DNA from: Paratinospora sagittata
Lineage: Eukaryota; Streptophyta; Magnoliopsida; Ranunculales; Menispermaceae
Direction of reading: 5' to 3'
Length of the DNA stretch: 64,000 bases
Assembly: GCA_035771175.1 (NCBI GenBank)
Contig: CM069598.1
Coordinates: forward strand, 19,630,438 to 19,694,437
The translations under genes were made by a program, and so were the position numbers. The notes under the pieces are model-generated. The model made no database searches, had not been told where the DNA came from, and saw nothing but the letters and a program-made list of their open reading frames with translations. Each line of letters starts with the position of its first letter. The first letter of the stretch is position 1. Below, in pieces: positions 9,641 through 21,689 of this stretch.

Positions 9641-10679
9641 AGTGAAAGTAAGAAAAACCTTGAGGATGAAATTAAGCAATTAAACTATGATGATCATCCC
9701 AAGACAGCTAAGATCATAGATCTTGAGACTGAAAGCCTTTAGAAACATCTAAAAGCTCTAGATTGTTTCAAGGTCTATCCAAAGATCAAATATTAGGAGA
9801 TCCACAAAAAGGTGTATCCACTAGAGCTTCAGTTCAAAGAGATCAAGAGCTTGTTGTTTTTGTATCACAATTTGAACCAATCAAAGTGGAAGATGCACTG
9901 AAAGATGAAAATTGGATTCTTACTATGCAAGAAGAGTTAGGACACTTTGTGAGAAACAAAGTATGAAAATTAGTCCCAAGACCATTTCATCAATCAATTA
10001 TAGGAACAAAATGGATCTTTAGAAACAAAAAGAATGAACAAGGTATAATTGTCCGAAATAAGGCTAGATTGGTTGCACAAGGCTACAACCAAGAAGAAGG
10101 CATAGACTTCGAAAAAGCTTTTGCCTCAGTAGCAAGATTAGAAGAAATAAGGATGTTACTTACCCATGCTTGTTACAAAGATTTTCCCTTATACCAAATG
10201 GATGTAAAAAGTGCTTTTTTAAATGGTTACATCAATGAAGAGGTATAAATAGAACAACCTCCTGGGTTTGAGGATGCTCAAGACCCAGAATATGTGTTCA
10301 AACTCCACAAAGCCTTATATGGATTAAGACAGACTCCAAGAGCTTGGTGTGACAGACTAAGTTCATTTCTTTTAGATCATACATTTCGAAAGGGAAAACT
10401 TGATCTAACTCTGTTCATCAAACACCATAAATGATAATATGCTTATTGTTCAAATATATGTGGACGATATCATTTTTGGTGCATCAAACAAAGTGTTGTG
10501 TAATGAGTTTTCACAACTAATGCAAAAAGAATTTGAAATGAGCATGATGGAGAACTTACATACTTTTTCGGCTTGCAAATTAAGCAAATGCCAAAATGCA
10601 CCTTCATAAGCCAAACAAAGTATGCTAAGAAAATGGTTAAAAAGTTTCAAATGAATAATTTGAAATCAATTGATACTCC
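9641..10679 (+). pseudogene. reverse transcriptase, N-terminal two thirds, copia copy 1
   Basis: Starts with the acidic linker and the KDENWI segment (frame 9763-9966), then after a TGA continues with [33 protein letters not shown] and LYGLRQTPRAW. The catalytic YVDD with IIFGAS is encoded at about 10455-10484 after a frameshift. The sequence ends in the connection domain at about 10678, where copy 2 LTR sequence follows. Several stops; no activity expected. Confidence 0.82.
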
Positions 10680-12063
10680 CTCATTGAATCAACGTAGGAA
10701 CTTATCAGGACGTTGATTAAACATCAGGTCGTTGATTGTGTTTAAAACATCAGGACGCTAACTATTCATTAGTGCTCTTATGTTTTCATGCTTTAAATGT
10801 TTCTAAAACATCAAGAAGCTTACACCTTTAGTAGCGCCCTTATGTTTTCATGCTTTAAATATTAGGACTCTTATGCCTTCAGTAGTGCCCTTGTGATTTT
10901 GAACGATTTAAAACAAGTCAGGACGCTTATCTTCGAATAGTGCCCTCACAGGTTTAGTCGATTTTAATAGTTAAGTAAGTCAGGACGCTGACTTTCAAGT
11001 AGCGCCCTAACTTCACAGTTCAACAGGACGCTTATGAACCATAAGCGTCCTCAAGGAACAAAAAGACAAAATTGGCTTTACGCGTCGGGACGTTGATCCA
11101 ATACTGTCATAAAGTTGTTATTTGCACTCTTTCTGATACACTTTTTAGAACTTTTTTGAATCTTTTTAGAGCGTTCCAACACTTTATTAGAACATTTTAT
11201 TTTCATGAATGATCAGAAGATTCAGGTGTTATCGTTGTAATCGCACAAAATCGAATCGAACTGTTTCGGGAAAAAATGTGTCTGTTGATTGAAATAGGTT
11301 TGTGCGCCAAAAATTTACTTAAAAAGTTCAAGTCCATAACGCCATTGCTATCTCTATTTATATGCTGCCTTAGTGCAGATTGAAAATGTACGAAAAATGA
11401 GAAAACTGATAATCGATTCTCAAATCTTGAAACAATTTTCACTTGAGCAAATACTCTTGAAAGTTATATTTCTACTCACTGCTTTATACTTTCAATCTTT
11501 TCGAAATACGTTAAGTCTTCTAGATTAGTTGATCTTTATCTATATCTTTTCAAAAATCCATTGAAGAAGACGGAAATTTTTTGAACCTATTTTCAGTTGA
11601 ACTTCATCATACATATTTTGTTGAATCTATGGTAAGAAAAGGTTCAATCCAAAGATTTGTAAGTATCACTCTGATTCTAAGTAAAGGGAATCATATCTCA
11701 TCTTGTACCTTGGTTTTTGTGACTGGATAGTCATTGGTTTAGAGCAAGTGTTGCTCGAGTTGTAACGGTTGTTCTCACACCCGAAAGTTGAGAAAGGTTA
11801 TTCTCAAGCCTGTAAGTTGAAAAAGTGTATTGGTCTTTTCCCGTAAGAAGATTCTTACTGGAGTTTGGACAAATCCTAATTGTGAAGGTTAGGTAGTGGA
11901 TGTAGGCGAGGTGGAACCACTCTAAATCTTGTGTCTTACTGCTATTGTGTCTGATTTACCATACTTGTTTAATCTACTTTCATTACTTCATACGTTTAAA
12001 AGAAAGGTGAAAATCTACTAAATGTCCAATTTATCCCCTCTCTTGGACACATTTTTGCCAACT
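10680..12063 (+). repeat. 5' LTR of copia copy 2, left-truncated
   Basis: Matches the 3' LTR from about 20245 to 21671 (for example both contain CATTGAATCAAC followed by GGAACTTATCAGGACG). It ends with GCCAACT where the 3' LTR ends GCCAACA. It contains the palindrome array at 10680-11100 and is followed 2 nt later by the primer site. Confidence 0.88.
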
Positions 12064-12065
12064 AT

Positions 12066-12083
12066 TGGTATCAGAGCAGGTTA
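12066..12083 (+). promoter_or_regulatory. primer binding site for tRNA-Met, copia copy 2
   Basis: Reads TGGTATCAGAGCAGGTTA, complementary to the 3' end of initiator tRNA-Met, just inside the 5' LTR. Confidence 0.88.
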
Positions 12084-12116
12084 ACCATCAAAGTATCTAA
12101 CAATTTTTGATTAAGT

Positions 12117-12970
12117 ATGACAGGACAAAATAGAAGAAATGCTTATCTTTTAGGTGAAGGAAACTCCACCAACAGACCACCATTGTTGTGACAAATGGAT
12201 GTCCAACACCTGCAAAGACCGAAGAATGTATTAATGTCCCTAAGGAGTTAAATGAATGGAGTCCCAAAGAAAAGAAGAGAGTGCTGTTGAACAATCAAGT
12301 TGTAAACATTTTGTTTTGCAGTTTATCAGTTGAAGAGGTCAATAGGGTTAGCGCATGTGAAACCGCTAAAGAAATATGGGATAAGTTAGAGGTCACCTAT
12401 AAAAGAACTTTGGAAGTTAAAAAGGCAAAGCTCCAAATGCTAGTTGAAATATATGAGACCTATAGGATGGAGGAAACTGATTCTATAACTGAGGCTATTG
12501 CTCTGTTTACAACTAACATCAATGAAATGAAAAACTTGGGTAGGACTTATGACCAAGAAGAAACTGTTAGGAAGTTTTTACGAGGTTTACCTAGAGCTTG
12601 GGAACCCAAGGCCATTGAAAAAGCCAAAAATCTAGTTGAATATACTTTTGATGAACTATGTGGTTCATTAATGGTTCATGAAATGATGATAAAAGATAGG
12701 ATGTGCCCGGTTAAGGTTGAGGAAAAAGAAAATAAATCTATTGCCCTCAATGTTGAAATTGATTCTGAAAATGACTCAGATTCAGAAGATGATATGGCTA
12801 TGTTATCTAGGAAGTTCAACAGATTAATTAGGAGAAAGGGTAAGAGCAGCTCTTACTCAAAGTTCCACAAAGGGAAAAAACCCAAGTCAAAACCTGTAAA
12901 GTTAATTTGTAATGACTGTAAGAAACCTGGTCACGTGAAAAGTGAATGTCCCACTAGGCATAAGAAATAG
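12117..12970 (+). pseudogene. gag N-terminal and central part, copia copy 2
   Basis: ATG at 12117 opens a short frame of 24 codons typical of the SIRE gag N-terminus, ending at TGA 12189-12191. The next frame (12188-12970) begins mid-domain, so about 30 codons of gag were deleted at the joint near 12185, with a frame change. The remainder covers the helical gag domain (UBN2-like, with KEIWDKLEVTYK), a Ser/Asp-rich segment, a basic patch and the first knuckle CNDCKKPGHVKSEC. The frame stops at TAG 12968-12970, and the same frame goes on with Lys-rich sequence. Confidence 0.83.
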
Positions 12971-13645
12971 ACAAATCCAAGGAAGAAGGACAAAAAGGTT
13001 CCCAAAGCTACATGGGATGATTCAAGCTCAAGCAATGATGAACTAGATTCAGATCACACTACTGCACTGTTCTTAATGGAAAGCATAGAGGTAAACTTTG
13101 AACTTGTCGATGAAGTTAATGCTTTTGATATTCATATGTATGATTTTAGGTTAAAACTCAGTAAAGAAGTTAGGAGAAATAAAAAGCTCAAACATAGTCT
13201 TGAGGAAGCTCTTGCAGAAATAGAGTTTCAAGAAGAACTAGATGGACTGTCCCTAGATAGTGAACGACTAAAGAAAATGGTTGAAAAGCTGAAAAGTGAA
13301 AATGAAATACTTAGAGAAGAAAAGGAAGACCTAAATTGTACTGTGATCAAATTCACCAATGGTCAAAAATTATTTGACATGATGTTGGGATCACAGAGAG
13401 GTGCATTAGACAAAGCTGGCTTAAGGTATAGACATGGTCAAAGCAAAAGGAGTATAACACTCTATTGACCCAAAAACCAAAATGCCATAAATGTCATAGG
13501 GAAGGTCTTACCATACTTAGATGTAATATCTTAAATGGAAAGAACAAGAAATATGCATGGATTGAAAAAACTGTTCTTACTGATGCTAATATGCACGGAC
13601 CCAAAGTAGCATGGGTAACAAAATCAAAAGTATTTTATGTCATGT
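12971..13645 (+). pseudogene. gag C-terminal part, coiled coil and second zinc knuckle, copia copy 2
   Basis: Frame 13076-13468 is a Lys/Glu/Leu-rich coiled coil ending in the conserved FTNGQKLFDMMLGSQR segment shared with copy 1. A frameshift leads to 13465-13647, with the second knuckle CHKCHREGLTILRC. The His of CX2CX4HX4C is replaced by Leu in this copy (it is His in copy 1 at 5260-5310). The coiled coil may serve in particle assembly; this is inference. Confidence 0.8.
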
Positions 13646-15240
13646 AGATGTGCAAGAATGAAGATCTATGGTATCTAGATAGCTCAAGGCATATGACTGG
13701 AGATAAATCTAAATTTTTTAGCCTTGAAAAAAAGAAATGAGGAAAGGTCACCTTTGGAGACAACAACAAAAGTGATATTGAAGGCATTAGAATCATTGGT
13801 AACGATTTTTTATCCATTTCTGATGTACTTCATGTTGAAGGGCTGAAGCATAATCTTTTGAGCATAAGCCAATTATGTGACAAGGGTTATAACATTTCAG
13901 TTGAAGCAAATAGGTGCATTGTTAAACATATAGATAATACTGTTGCATTCATAGCATCTAGATATAAGAATGTTTACTACACAAATCTTAATGATATGGA
14001 GAAAAAAAATGCGACTTGTTTGAGTGCTATTTCTTGTGATAATGCATGTCTTTGGCATAGGAGACTAGCTCATGTTAGTATGGACAACATTTCTAGGATT
14101 GCTAAGAATGATCTTGCCAAAGGTATTTCCAAAGGAATTTACTCAAAAGACAAGGTGTATGAACCATGTCAACTAGGCAAGCATACTTGTTCATCATTTA
14201 AGAGCAAGAGGTATCAATCTACCTCTAGAGCTCTCGAATTGATTCACATAGATCTTTCCGGACCAACCAAGACCCAAAACTTAGGTGGTAAATCTTATGT
14301 ATTTGTGATTGTTGATGATTTTACCATGTTCACTTGGATATTCCTTTTAGCGCATAAATATGAAGTATGTGAACTGTTCATAAAATTCTGTAAACGAGTT
14401 GAAAATGAAAAGGGTCACAAAATTAACATAATTAGGAGTGATAGAGGAGATGAATTTGTTAATAAAAATTTTGAAGAATTTTGTAATAATCAAGGTTATA
14501 CTTACCATCTATTGGCCCCTAGAACACTACAACAAAATGGTGTAGTTGAGAGGAAAAATAGAACTTTGTAAGAAATGTGTAGAACAATGCTTAATGAATA
14601 CAACACTGCAAACTATTTCTGGGCAGAAGCTATAAACACAACTTGTTATGTAATGAATAGAATATTGATCAAGAAAAACTTGAACCAAACTCCATATGAA
14701 CTATGGAAAGGTAGAGCACCCAACATCAGTTACTTTCGAGTATTTGGATGTAAGTGTTTTATCTTAAATGATAAAGATAATTTAGACAAGTTTGAACCCA
14801 AATTAGATATTGGAATATTCTTAGGATATTCTTATCATAGTAGAGCCTATAGAGTTTACAACCAGTCTACTAAAACTGTAGAAGAATCAATTCATGTAAA
14901 CTTTGATGAAAATGAAAATCAGAAATATCTTGAGGAAGGGATTAGGCAATTAAACTTCGATGATGATGATCCCAAAACAGCTCATGACATAGATCCTGAG
15001 ATTGAAAAACCTTTGGAAACATCTAAAAACTCTAAATTGCTTCAAGATCTCTCCAAGGATCAAATATTAGGAGATCTACAAAAGGGTGTATCCACTAGAG
15101 CTTCAATTCAACGAGATCTAGAACTTGTTGCTTTCGTATCTCAATTTGAACCAATTATAGTAGAAGATGCACTGAAAGATGAAAATTGGATTCTTGTTAT
15201 GCAAGAAGAGCTAGAATACTTTGTAAGAAACAAAGTATGA
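13646..15240 (+). pseudogene. protease and integrase, copia copy 2
   Basis: The protease active-site stretch near 13670-13700 has lost two codons, reading LDSSRHMTG instead of the usual DSGCSRHM. Downstream come the LWHRRLAH / CEPCQLGKH-type zinc region (first Cys of the pair changed: YEPCQLGKH, 14158-14184), VDDFTM, RSDRGDEF and the NGVVERKNRT segment with the third acidic residue. A TAA at 14569-14571 interrupts; the same frame continues to 15240 with WAEAINTTCYVMNR and the GKAP-like stretch and the linker toward reverse transcriptase. Integrase would insert the cDNA; this copy is broken. Confidence 0.83.
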
Positions 15241-16678
15241 AAATTAGTTCCTAGACCTTTTCATCAATCAATCATAGGAAGCAAATGGATCTTTAGGAAC
15301 AAAAAGAATGAACAAGGAATCATAGTCCAAAATAAGGCTAAATTGGTTACACAAGGGTACAACCAAGAAGAAGGCATAGACTTCAAAGAAGCTTTTGCCC
15401 CAGTAGCAAGATTAAAGGAAATAAGGATGTTACTTACCTATGCTTGTTACAAAGATTTTTCCTTATACCAAATGGATGTAAAAAATGTCTTTTTAAATGG
15501 TTACATCAATGAAGAGGTATATGTAGAACAGCCTCTAGGGTTTGAGGATGCTCAAGATCCGGAATGTGTTCAAACTCGACAAAGCCTTATATGGATTAAG
15601 ACAGGCTCCAAGAGCTTAGTGTGACAAACTAAGTTTATTTCTTTTAGATCATACATTTCAAAAGGGAAAACTTGATCCAACTCTGTTTATCAAACACCAT
15701 AATGATAATATGCTTATTGTTCAAATATATGTGGACGATATCATTTTTGGTGCATCAAACAAAGTGTTGTGTAATGAGTTTTCACAACTAATGTAAAAAG
15801 AGTTTGAAATGGGTATGATGGGAGAACTTACATACTTTCTCGGCTTGGAGATTAAGAAATTGCCAAGTGGCACATTTATAAGCCAATCAAAGTATGCTAA
15901 GGAAATGGTTAAAAAGTTTCAAATGAACAATTTGAAATCAATCGATATTCCATGTAACTCAACGATCAAACTAGATAAAGATGAAAAAGGGAAACCAATT
16001 GATCCTAAACTTTATAGAAATATGATTGGAAGTCTTTTGTACCTCACAGCAAGTAGACCTAACATTATGTTCTATATCTATCTTTGTGCAAAATTTCAAT
16101 CAGAACCTAAAGAATCTCACTTAATATGTGTCAAACGAATATTCAAATACATAAATGGCACAACCAACTTAGGAATTTGGTATTCCAAAGGTACCTCATT
16201 TGAACTAAAAAGTTATGTAAATTATGATTATGCTGGAAGTCTAACTGATCGAAAAAGTACCTCCGAATTTTGTCACTTTCTTGGAAATCCTTTAATTTCC
16301 TAGTTTTGCTGAAAACAACACTCAGTGGCACTATCCACAGTTGAAGCAGAATATGTTGCAGTTGGAAGTTGTTGTTCTTAGGTCTTGTACATTAAACAAC
16401 AACTTTAGGACTATCAAGTGTTTGTAAAATGTGTTGAAACTTTATGTGACAATACTAGTGCTATTAATATATCCAAAAATCTTGTATTGTACTCCCGAAC
16501 TAAACATATTCAAATCAGACATCACTTTTTATGGGATCATGTGCAAAATAAAGAAGTTATATTGTCTCACATTGATACAAAGGAACAACTGGCTGATATT
16601 TTCACTAAAGTCTTACCTAAGGACCGGTTTGTTCACTTTAGAAGAGAGCTTGGAATGTTCTCTGAATCTGACCTATGA
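15241..16678 (+). pseudogene. reverse transcriptase and RNase H, copia copy 2
   Basis: [25 protein letters not shown] and YQMDVKNVFLNG mark the palm and fingers; a frameshift falls near 15570. YVDDIIFGAS is at about 15729-15758. The frame 15809-16303 covers the connection domain (TYFLGLEIKK) and start of RNase H; after a stop near 16301 the active-site Glu segment (STVEAEYVAV) and the frame 16418-16678 with CDNTSAI, RTKHIQIRHHF and LADIFTK complete it. Four or more frame breaks. Confidence 0.83.
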
Positions 16679-16783
16679 TATTTTGATGCTTACCTCATTA
16701 AGGGGGAGAAGTTACCCGTGACTACTTCACTTTTTTTGATGTTTTCTAAAAGAGGAGAAGCAATATCTTTGAAGCATTATACC
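16679..16783 (+). other. 3' untranslated part of copia copy 2 before nested LTR
   Basis: Contains a purine tract TAAGGGGGAGAAG at about 16698-16710, about 20 nt past the pol stop. A second purine tract (19590-19602) lies right before the 3' LTR, so this first one is an internal tract. ATACC at 16779-16783 is the left target duplication of the nested solo LTR. Confidence 0.6.
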
Positions 16784-19574
16784 TATTAACCTATACGGTT
16801 CATCACTTACTCGTCCCTAAATAAACTGTAATATAGTATATATTTTGATGATCACAAACAAAGTAGTTTTCGGTGCTAACAAGCGTTTATCAAGATTTCT
16901 TCAAAGCACCTAAGGAAAGCAAAAAACCAAGGAACGACTCGATCAAGGAACACAAAGATCACATCCAACGGTCAAGTTCGTCTCAATTAAGAACATCAAC
17001 GATCACATCCTGATTTCAAGATCACTTCACTCGAATGATTCGATCAAGCTTCAAGTCTACATCCTTTGATCAACGATCAAGTCATTCAACTCCGCGCAAA
17101 TTATTTTTCAAAACCATGCATAAATCATCTGCATATGTTTCTCATATCTGCATGTTTTAATCTTATGATTTACGGTATTTCAAATAATTTAATATTCTAT
17201 ATTTAATTTGAAATTTACCTAGTTTTCATTCGCATTTATTGAATATTTAATCGCGAGTCAAAATTGGTTTTGGAAAAGTCTTTCAGGACGCTAATGATTT
17301 CGCAGCGCTCTCTTGAACTTGTTAAGTCAGGACCCTGAAGACTCATTAGGACACTGATAACATTAAAGGTTGCATTAAACTGATTAATTAGGACGCTTAC
17401 TTGTACAGTAGCGACCTCCTTTATTTAGTCAACCTCTGAAGTTGTCAAGATGCTAACTCAACATCATCTCACTGAAAGATCTCTTAAGTTCTTCAAAGAA
17501 TGTATCTTTGAGGACGCTGATAGTTATAAGTTGAATGATCTATAAGGACGCTACCTGGACAAGAGTTCCCTCACCTTTGGGAATCAACTTAGTAACTTTC
17601 AGGATGTTGATTGTCCTTCAGCATGTTTGTGTTTAATTTCAAATGTTTTTAACTGGTAGGATGCTTATATAGTTGCAACGCCCTCATGGTTTGTTTTATG
17701 TTTTAAAAGACAGGATGTTTACTAGGATAGTAGCGCCCCATGCACTTAGTTGTTTTAAAACATAGTAAGACGCTAACTGTGCATTAGCGCTCCCAAGGTT
17801 AAGTCGTTTAAGTGTCTAAGTAAGTCAGGACGCTTACGAGTTAATAGCGCCCTCACTTAAGTGTTCAGCAGGACGCTTATAAGTAATGAGCGCCCTCAAG
17901 GATCAAAACGACAAAGTTGATATTATGCGTCAGGACACTGATTACGGAATTAGGACGCTAATTCAACTACCGTCTCTGTTTGAACAAGTACACTGCATCA
18001 ATTTACTTTTTCAGAATAGTCCTTTGCACAGAGTCCTTTTCAGACTTATCAGAAATCTTCTCTGATACATGAATTAAGTTTTTATAAAACTTTCCTCTTT
18101 CATGAAATCTGAAAAGAACCAGAATGTTAGTGAAAATTGCAATTGCCATTTTCATATAACATTCTAACCATTGTGAATAAACGCTCATATTATTTGAACT
18201 TCAAATGTCTAACGGCTATGTCCTACTAAGTCTATAAATACCAGCCCTTAGGATCAAACAACTTGCCAATCATTTTGTATTGTGCCAATACTTTTTGAAA
18301 GTTAGTCTGTGTCAAAATGTTTTTCATTATCTAATCTTTCAAAGTATTTTTCACTGATACCTTTACGTATTCAAATGATTTTCATATTGAGCTTATTTTC
18401 ATTCTATCTTTGAAAATCTATTTGATCTGGTATCTACTCAAATTCTCAGCACTGATTCATACTTGGTATCATTCTTGCTGAAGATAGAATTTGAGAAATA
18501 GTTCAAGATATACAGTTGTATTTGATTTCATATCTTAAGTATTGTATTGAACTATATCAGTAGTTGCGTTAACTACTAATCACAGAACCAGAAGTTTTCA
18601 TACATATATTATATATCTATTTTGAAAATTGTCTCTCTCTGATTTACATTAGTCCTTCATTTTTCTAAATCAATGTTTATTTGGTATATATTATTTTTGA
18701 AGTAGCACTGATCTTCATATCATATCATTCATGCTTTTCGAAACTACACTTGAGCAATTCCGAACATTAAAAGGTAAATGACTGCAGGTGTATTTCATCC
18801 TAGCATTACCTATTTCATATTTCATATTTTTGTAATGCTATGTTCTGAGCTTAATTGTAAAGTGTTCTACTACGTTAGAACCAACCAACATTTTAGTGTT
18901 GTAATGCTGATGTGTTTCTGGACTGAAACAGCCAAGACAAGTGAAGGTAGTTCACTTGATGATTTCAGGGTTGAAATCATGTAGGTTATCTCTGAACCTG
19001 TAAAAGATAAACCGGTTCATCCTCATCCCATAAAAGGATAGGTGTGTCCTTAACCTGAAAGAGGATAGGTTATCTCTAAACCTATAAAAGAGAAAAAGTT
19101 AAATCCTCACCTGTAAGTAGGAGATAGATTCGTCCTTAACCTATAAAAGGATAGGTTATCTCTCAACCTACAAAAGAGAAACTGGTTCTTCCTTATCCTG
19201 CAAAAGGAAGGTGGTTCTTCCTTATCCATTAAGGGAACATGGGTTTTTCCTCATCCCGGAAAAAAGAATTACGATTCATCCTTACCCCGTAAAAGGATAG
19301 GTTTGCCTTTAACTTGTAAAAGAGCAGTTGTAAGGTTTGGTTCTCACCCGTAAGAGAATCAGTTAGTGGATTGAGAAAATCCTAATCGGGATATTAGGTA
19401 GTGGACGTAGGCTTGGCTGAACCACTATAAATCTATGTGTCACATGTTTAAATTTTAGTCTGTGTTCTAATTTGCATCTAATTCCAATACACTCTTGTAT
19501 ATCACTAAGTTATTGGAAGATAAATTTAAAATTTAAAATCGCACCCAATTCACCCCCTCTTGGGTAGACAAACA
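16784..19574 (+). mobile_element. solo LTR, SIRE-like family B, copy 2 (2791 bp)
   Basis: Reverse-complement relative of the solo LTR at 5892-8815 (for example GTTCATCACTTA...GTCCCTAA near 16798 and AATTCACCCCCTCTTG near 19548). It starts TATTAACC, a decayed TGTTGACC, and ends AGACAAACA. The target duplication ATACC is perfect (16779-16783 and 19575-19579). It contains a palindrome array (17280-17960) and the tandem block (18980-19330). Confidence 0.9.
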
Positions 19575-19589
19575 ATACCTATCTGTAGT

Positions 19590-19602
19590 GTTAGGGGGAG
19601 AT
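19590..19602 (+). promoter_or_regulatory. polypurine tract, copia copy 2
   Basis: GTTAGGGGGAGAT abuts the TG of the 3' LTR at 19603, the position used to prime plus-strand DNA synthesis. Confidence 0.75.
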
Positions 19603-21671
19603 TGTCAAGGGGAGATTAATTGGTGCATTATGTATATTATTCCTTGGTGCTTAATTCGTATCATATGAAAACGAGGAACGTTAGTATTAGTAATGCATAA
19701 CATTATCATTGCATTGCATGCATTCATATCAATATTTAGCTTGCATTCTAATTATGATAATGTTATATGCATTACACATCTAATATCACACGAAAGCTCA
19801 TCCGAATAATCGACAACGCATGGTGAAAGAACTATCAAGATCAAATTTGAAGACCATGATCGTTCGTAGTCATATCTGTGTGCTATTAGATTATGTTAGG
19901 TTGTATAACCTTTTTTATCATTTGATTCAACAATATGCATGATTGCATGGTTTAGTCGATTTGATTTTGAAGTATTTTTTGATCACTTATAATGAAATCT
20001 CTATAATAGATTTGATATCGATGCTAATCCTGTTTTATCGATCTTTAAAAGTTGAAAAATATCAAAGCTATTATATAGTGTCCATCAGGACGTTGATGTA
20101 TTTTTCAGGATGCTAATATCTCAGCAGTGCTCTCCTGGACTTAGTGAGTCAAGATGTTGTTGATATATTAGGACGCTAATAATGTTCAAGGTTGAGAAGT
20201 TCATACCCATCAGGACGCTTACTTTGGCAGTAGCATCCTCATTGAATCAACCAAGGAACTTATCAGGACGCTGATTAAACATAAGCTCGTTGATCGTGTT
20301 TAAAATATCATGACACTGACTGTCCAGTAGTGCTCTTATGTTTTCGGTCGTTTTAAATGTTTTTAAAACTTTAGGACGCTTATACATTTAGTAGCGCCCT
20401 TATGTTTTCATGCTTTAAATATTAGAATGCTTACACCTTCAGTAGTGCCCTTGTGATTTTAAACGATTTAAAACAAGTCAGGACGCTTATCTTCAAATAG
20501 CGCCCTCGCAGTTTTAGTCGATTTTAATCGTTAAGTAAGTCAGGACGCTTACTTTCAAGTAGCGCCCTCACTTCAAAGTTCAACAGGACGTTTATGAACT
20601 ATAAGCGCCCTTAAGGAATAAAACGGCGAAGTTGGCTTTACGCGTCAAGATGTTGATTGACAAATCAGGACGCTGATCCAATATTGTCATAATGTTGCTA
20701 TTTGAACTTTTTTTGATACACTTTTCAGAACTGTTGAAAACTTTTTTCAAAACTTTTTTAAAATCTTTTCAGAATGTTCCAATACTTTATCAGAACATTA
20801 TATTTTCATGAATGATTAGAAGAGTTAGGTGTTGTCGCTGTAATCGCACAGAAGTGAATCTATCTGTTTCGGGAAAGAATTTGTTTATTGTTTGAAATAG
20901 CTTTGTGTGTCAAAACTTTACTTGAAAATTTCAAGTCCATAACGGCATTGCTATCTCTATTTATATGTTGCCTTAGTGGGGATTGAAAATATACAAAAAA
21001 TGAGAAAACTGATATTCTATTTGCAAATCTTGAAACGGTTTTCACTTGAGCAAATACTCTTGAAAGTTATATTTCTACTTACTGCTTTATACACTCGATC
21101 TTTTTGAAATACGTTAAGTCTTCTGGATTAGTTGATCTTTATCTATATTTCTTCAAAAATCCATTGAAGAAGACGAAAGCTTTTTGAACCTATTTTTAGC
21201 TGAACTTCATCATACATATTTTGTTGAATCTGTGGTAACAAAAGGTTTAATCCAAAGCTTTGTAAATATCACTTTGATTCTAAGTAAAGGGAATCATATC
21301 TCATCTTGTACCTTGGTTTTTGTGACTGGATATTCACTAGTTTAGAGCAAGTGTTGCTCGAGTTGTAACGGTTGTTCTCACACCCGGAGGTTGGAAAGGT
21401 TATTCCCAAGCCCGTAAGTTGAGAAGGTGTAACGGTTTGGTCTTCACCCTTAAGAAGATTCTTAGTGGAGTTTGGACAAATCCTAACTGAGGAGGTTAGG
21501 TAGTGGATGTAAGCGAGGCTGAACCACTCTAAATCCTTTGTTCCTTACTGCTATTGTGTCTGATTTACTTTATTTATTTAATCTGCTTTCATTACTTCAT
21601 ACGTTTAAAAGAAAGGTAAAAATATGCTAAGTATCCAATTCAACCCCCTCTCAGACACATATGGGCCAACA
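19603..21671 (+). repeat. 3' LTR of copia copy 2 (2069 bp)
   Basis: Begins TGTCAAGGGGAG right after the purine tract and ends GGGCCAACA. Its right two thirds match the 5' LTR at 10680-12063. It carries the palindrome array at 20080-20700 and the ACCCGGAGGTTGGAAAGG-type block near 21390. The motif GTGGATGTAAGCGAGGCTG... near 21503 is the inverse of the GTGGTTCGGC...CCAC motif seen in other copia LTRs here. Confidence 0.82.
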
Positions 21672-21689
21672 CAACACTCCCCATCAAGC

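Larger units (their letters stand above)
4509..10679 (+). mobile_element. SIRE-like Ty1/copia element, copy 1, truncated at both ends
   Basis: Internal part of a copia element: gag with two zinc knuckles and a coiled coil, protease, integrase and partial reverse transcriptase, colinear with copy 2 (12741-15950). Its left part was displaced by the movement-protein element at 4508/4509. A solo LTR (5892-8815) splits the integrase region. At about 10678-10682 the reverse transcriptase stops abruptly and LTR sequence of copy 2 begins, a deletion joint with a few bases of shared sequence. Frameshifts and stops make it non-functional. Confidence 0.85.
10680..21671 (+). mobile_element. SIRE-like Ty1/copia element, copy 2, with nested solo LTR
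   Basis: Partial 5' LTR, tRNA-Met primer site, gag, protease, integrase, reverse transcriptase, RNase H, purine tract and a full 3' LTR of 2069 bp, all in order. The long LTRs, the two-knuckle gag with coiled coil and pol motifs fit the SIRE/Maximus lineage. The first part of the 5' LTR is lost at the joint with copy 1, so only one side of the target site is seen (CAACA at 21672-21676). It inserted next to the end of the minus-strand copia element. Multiple frame breaks; defective. Confidence 0.88.
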
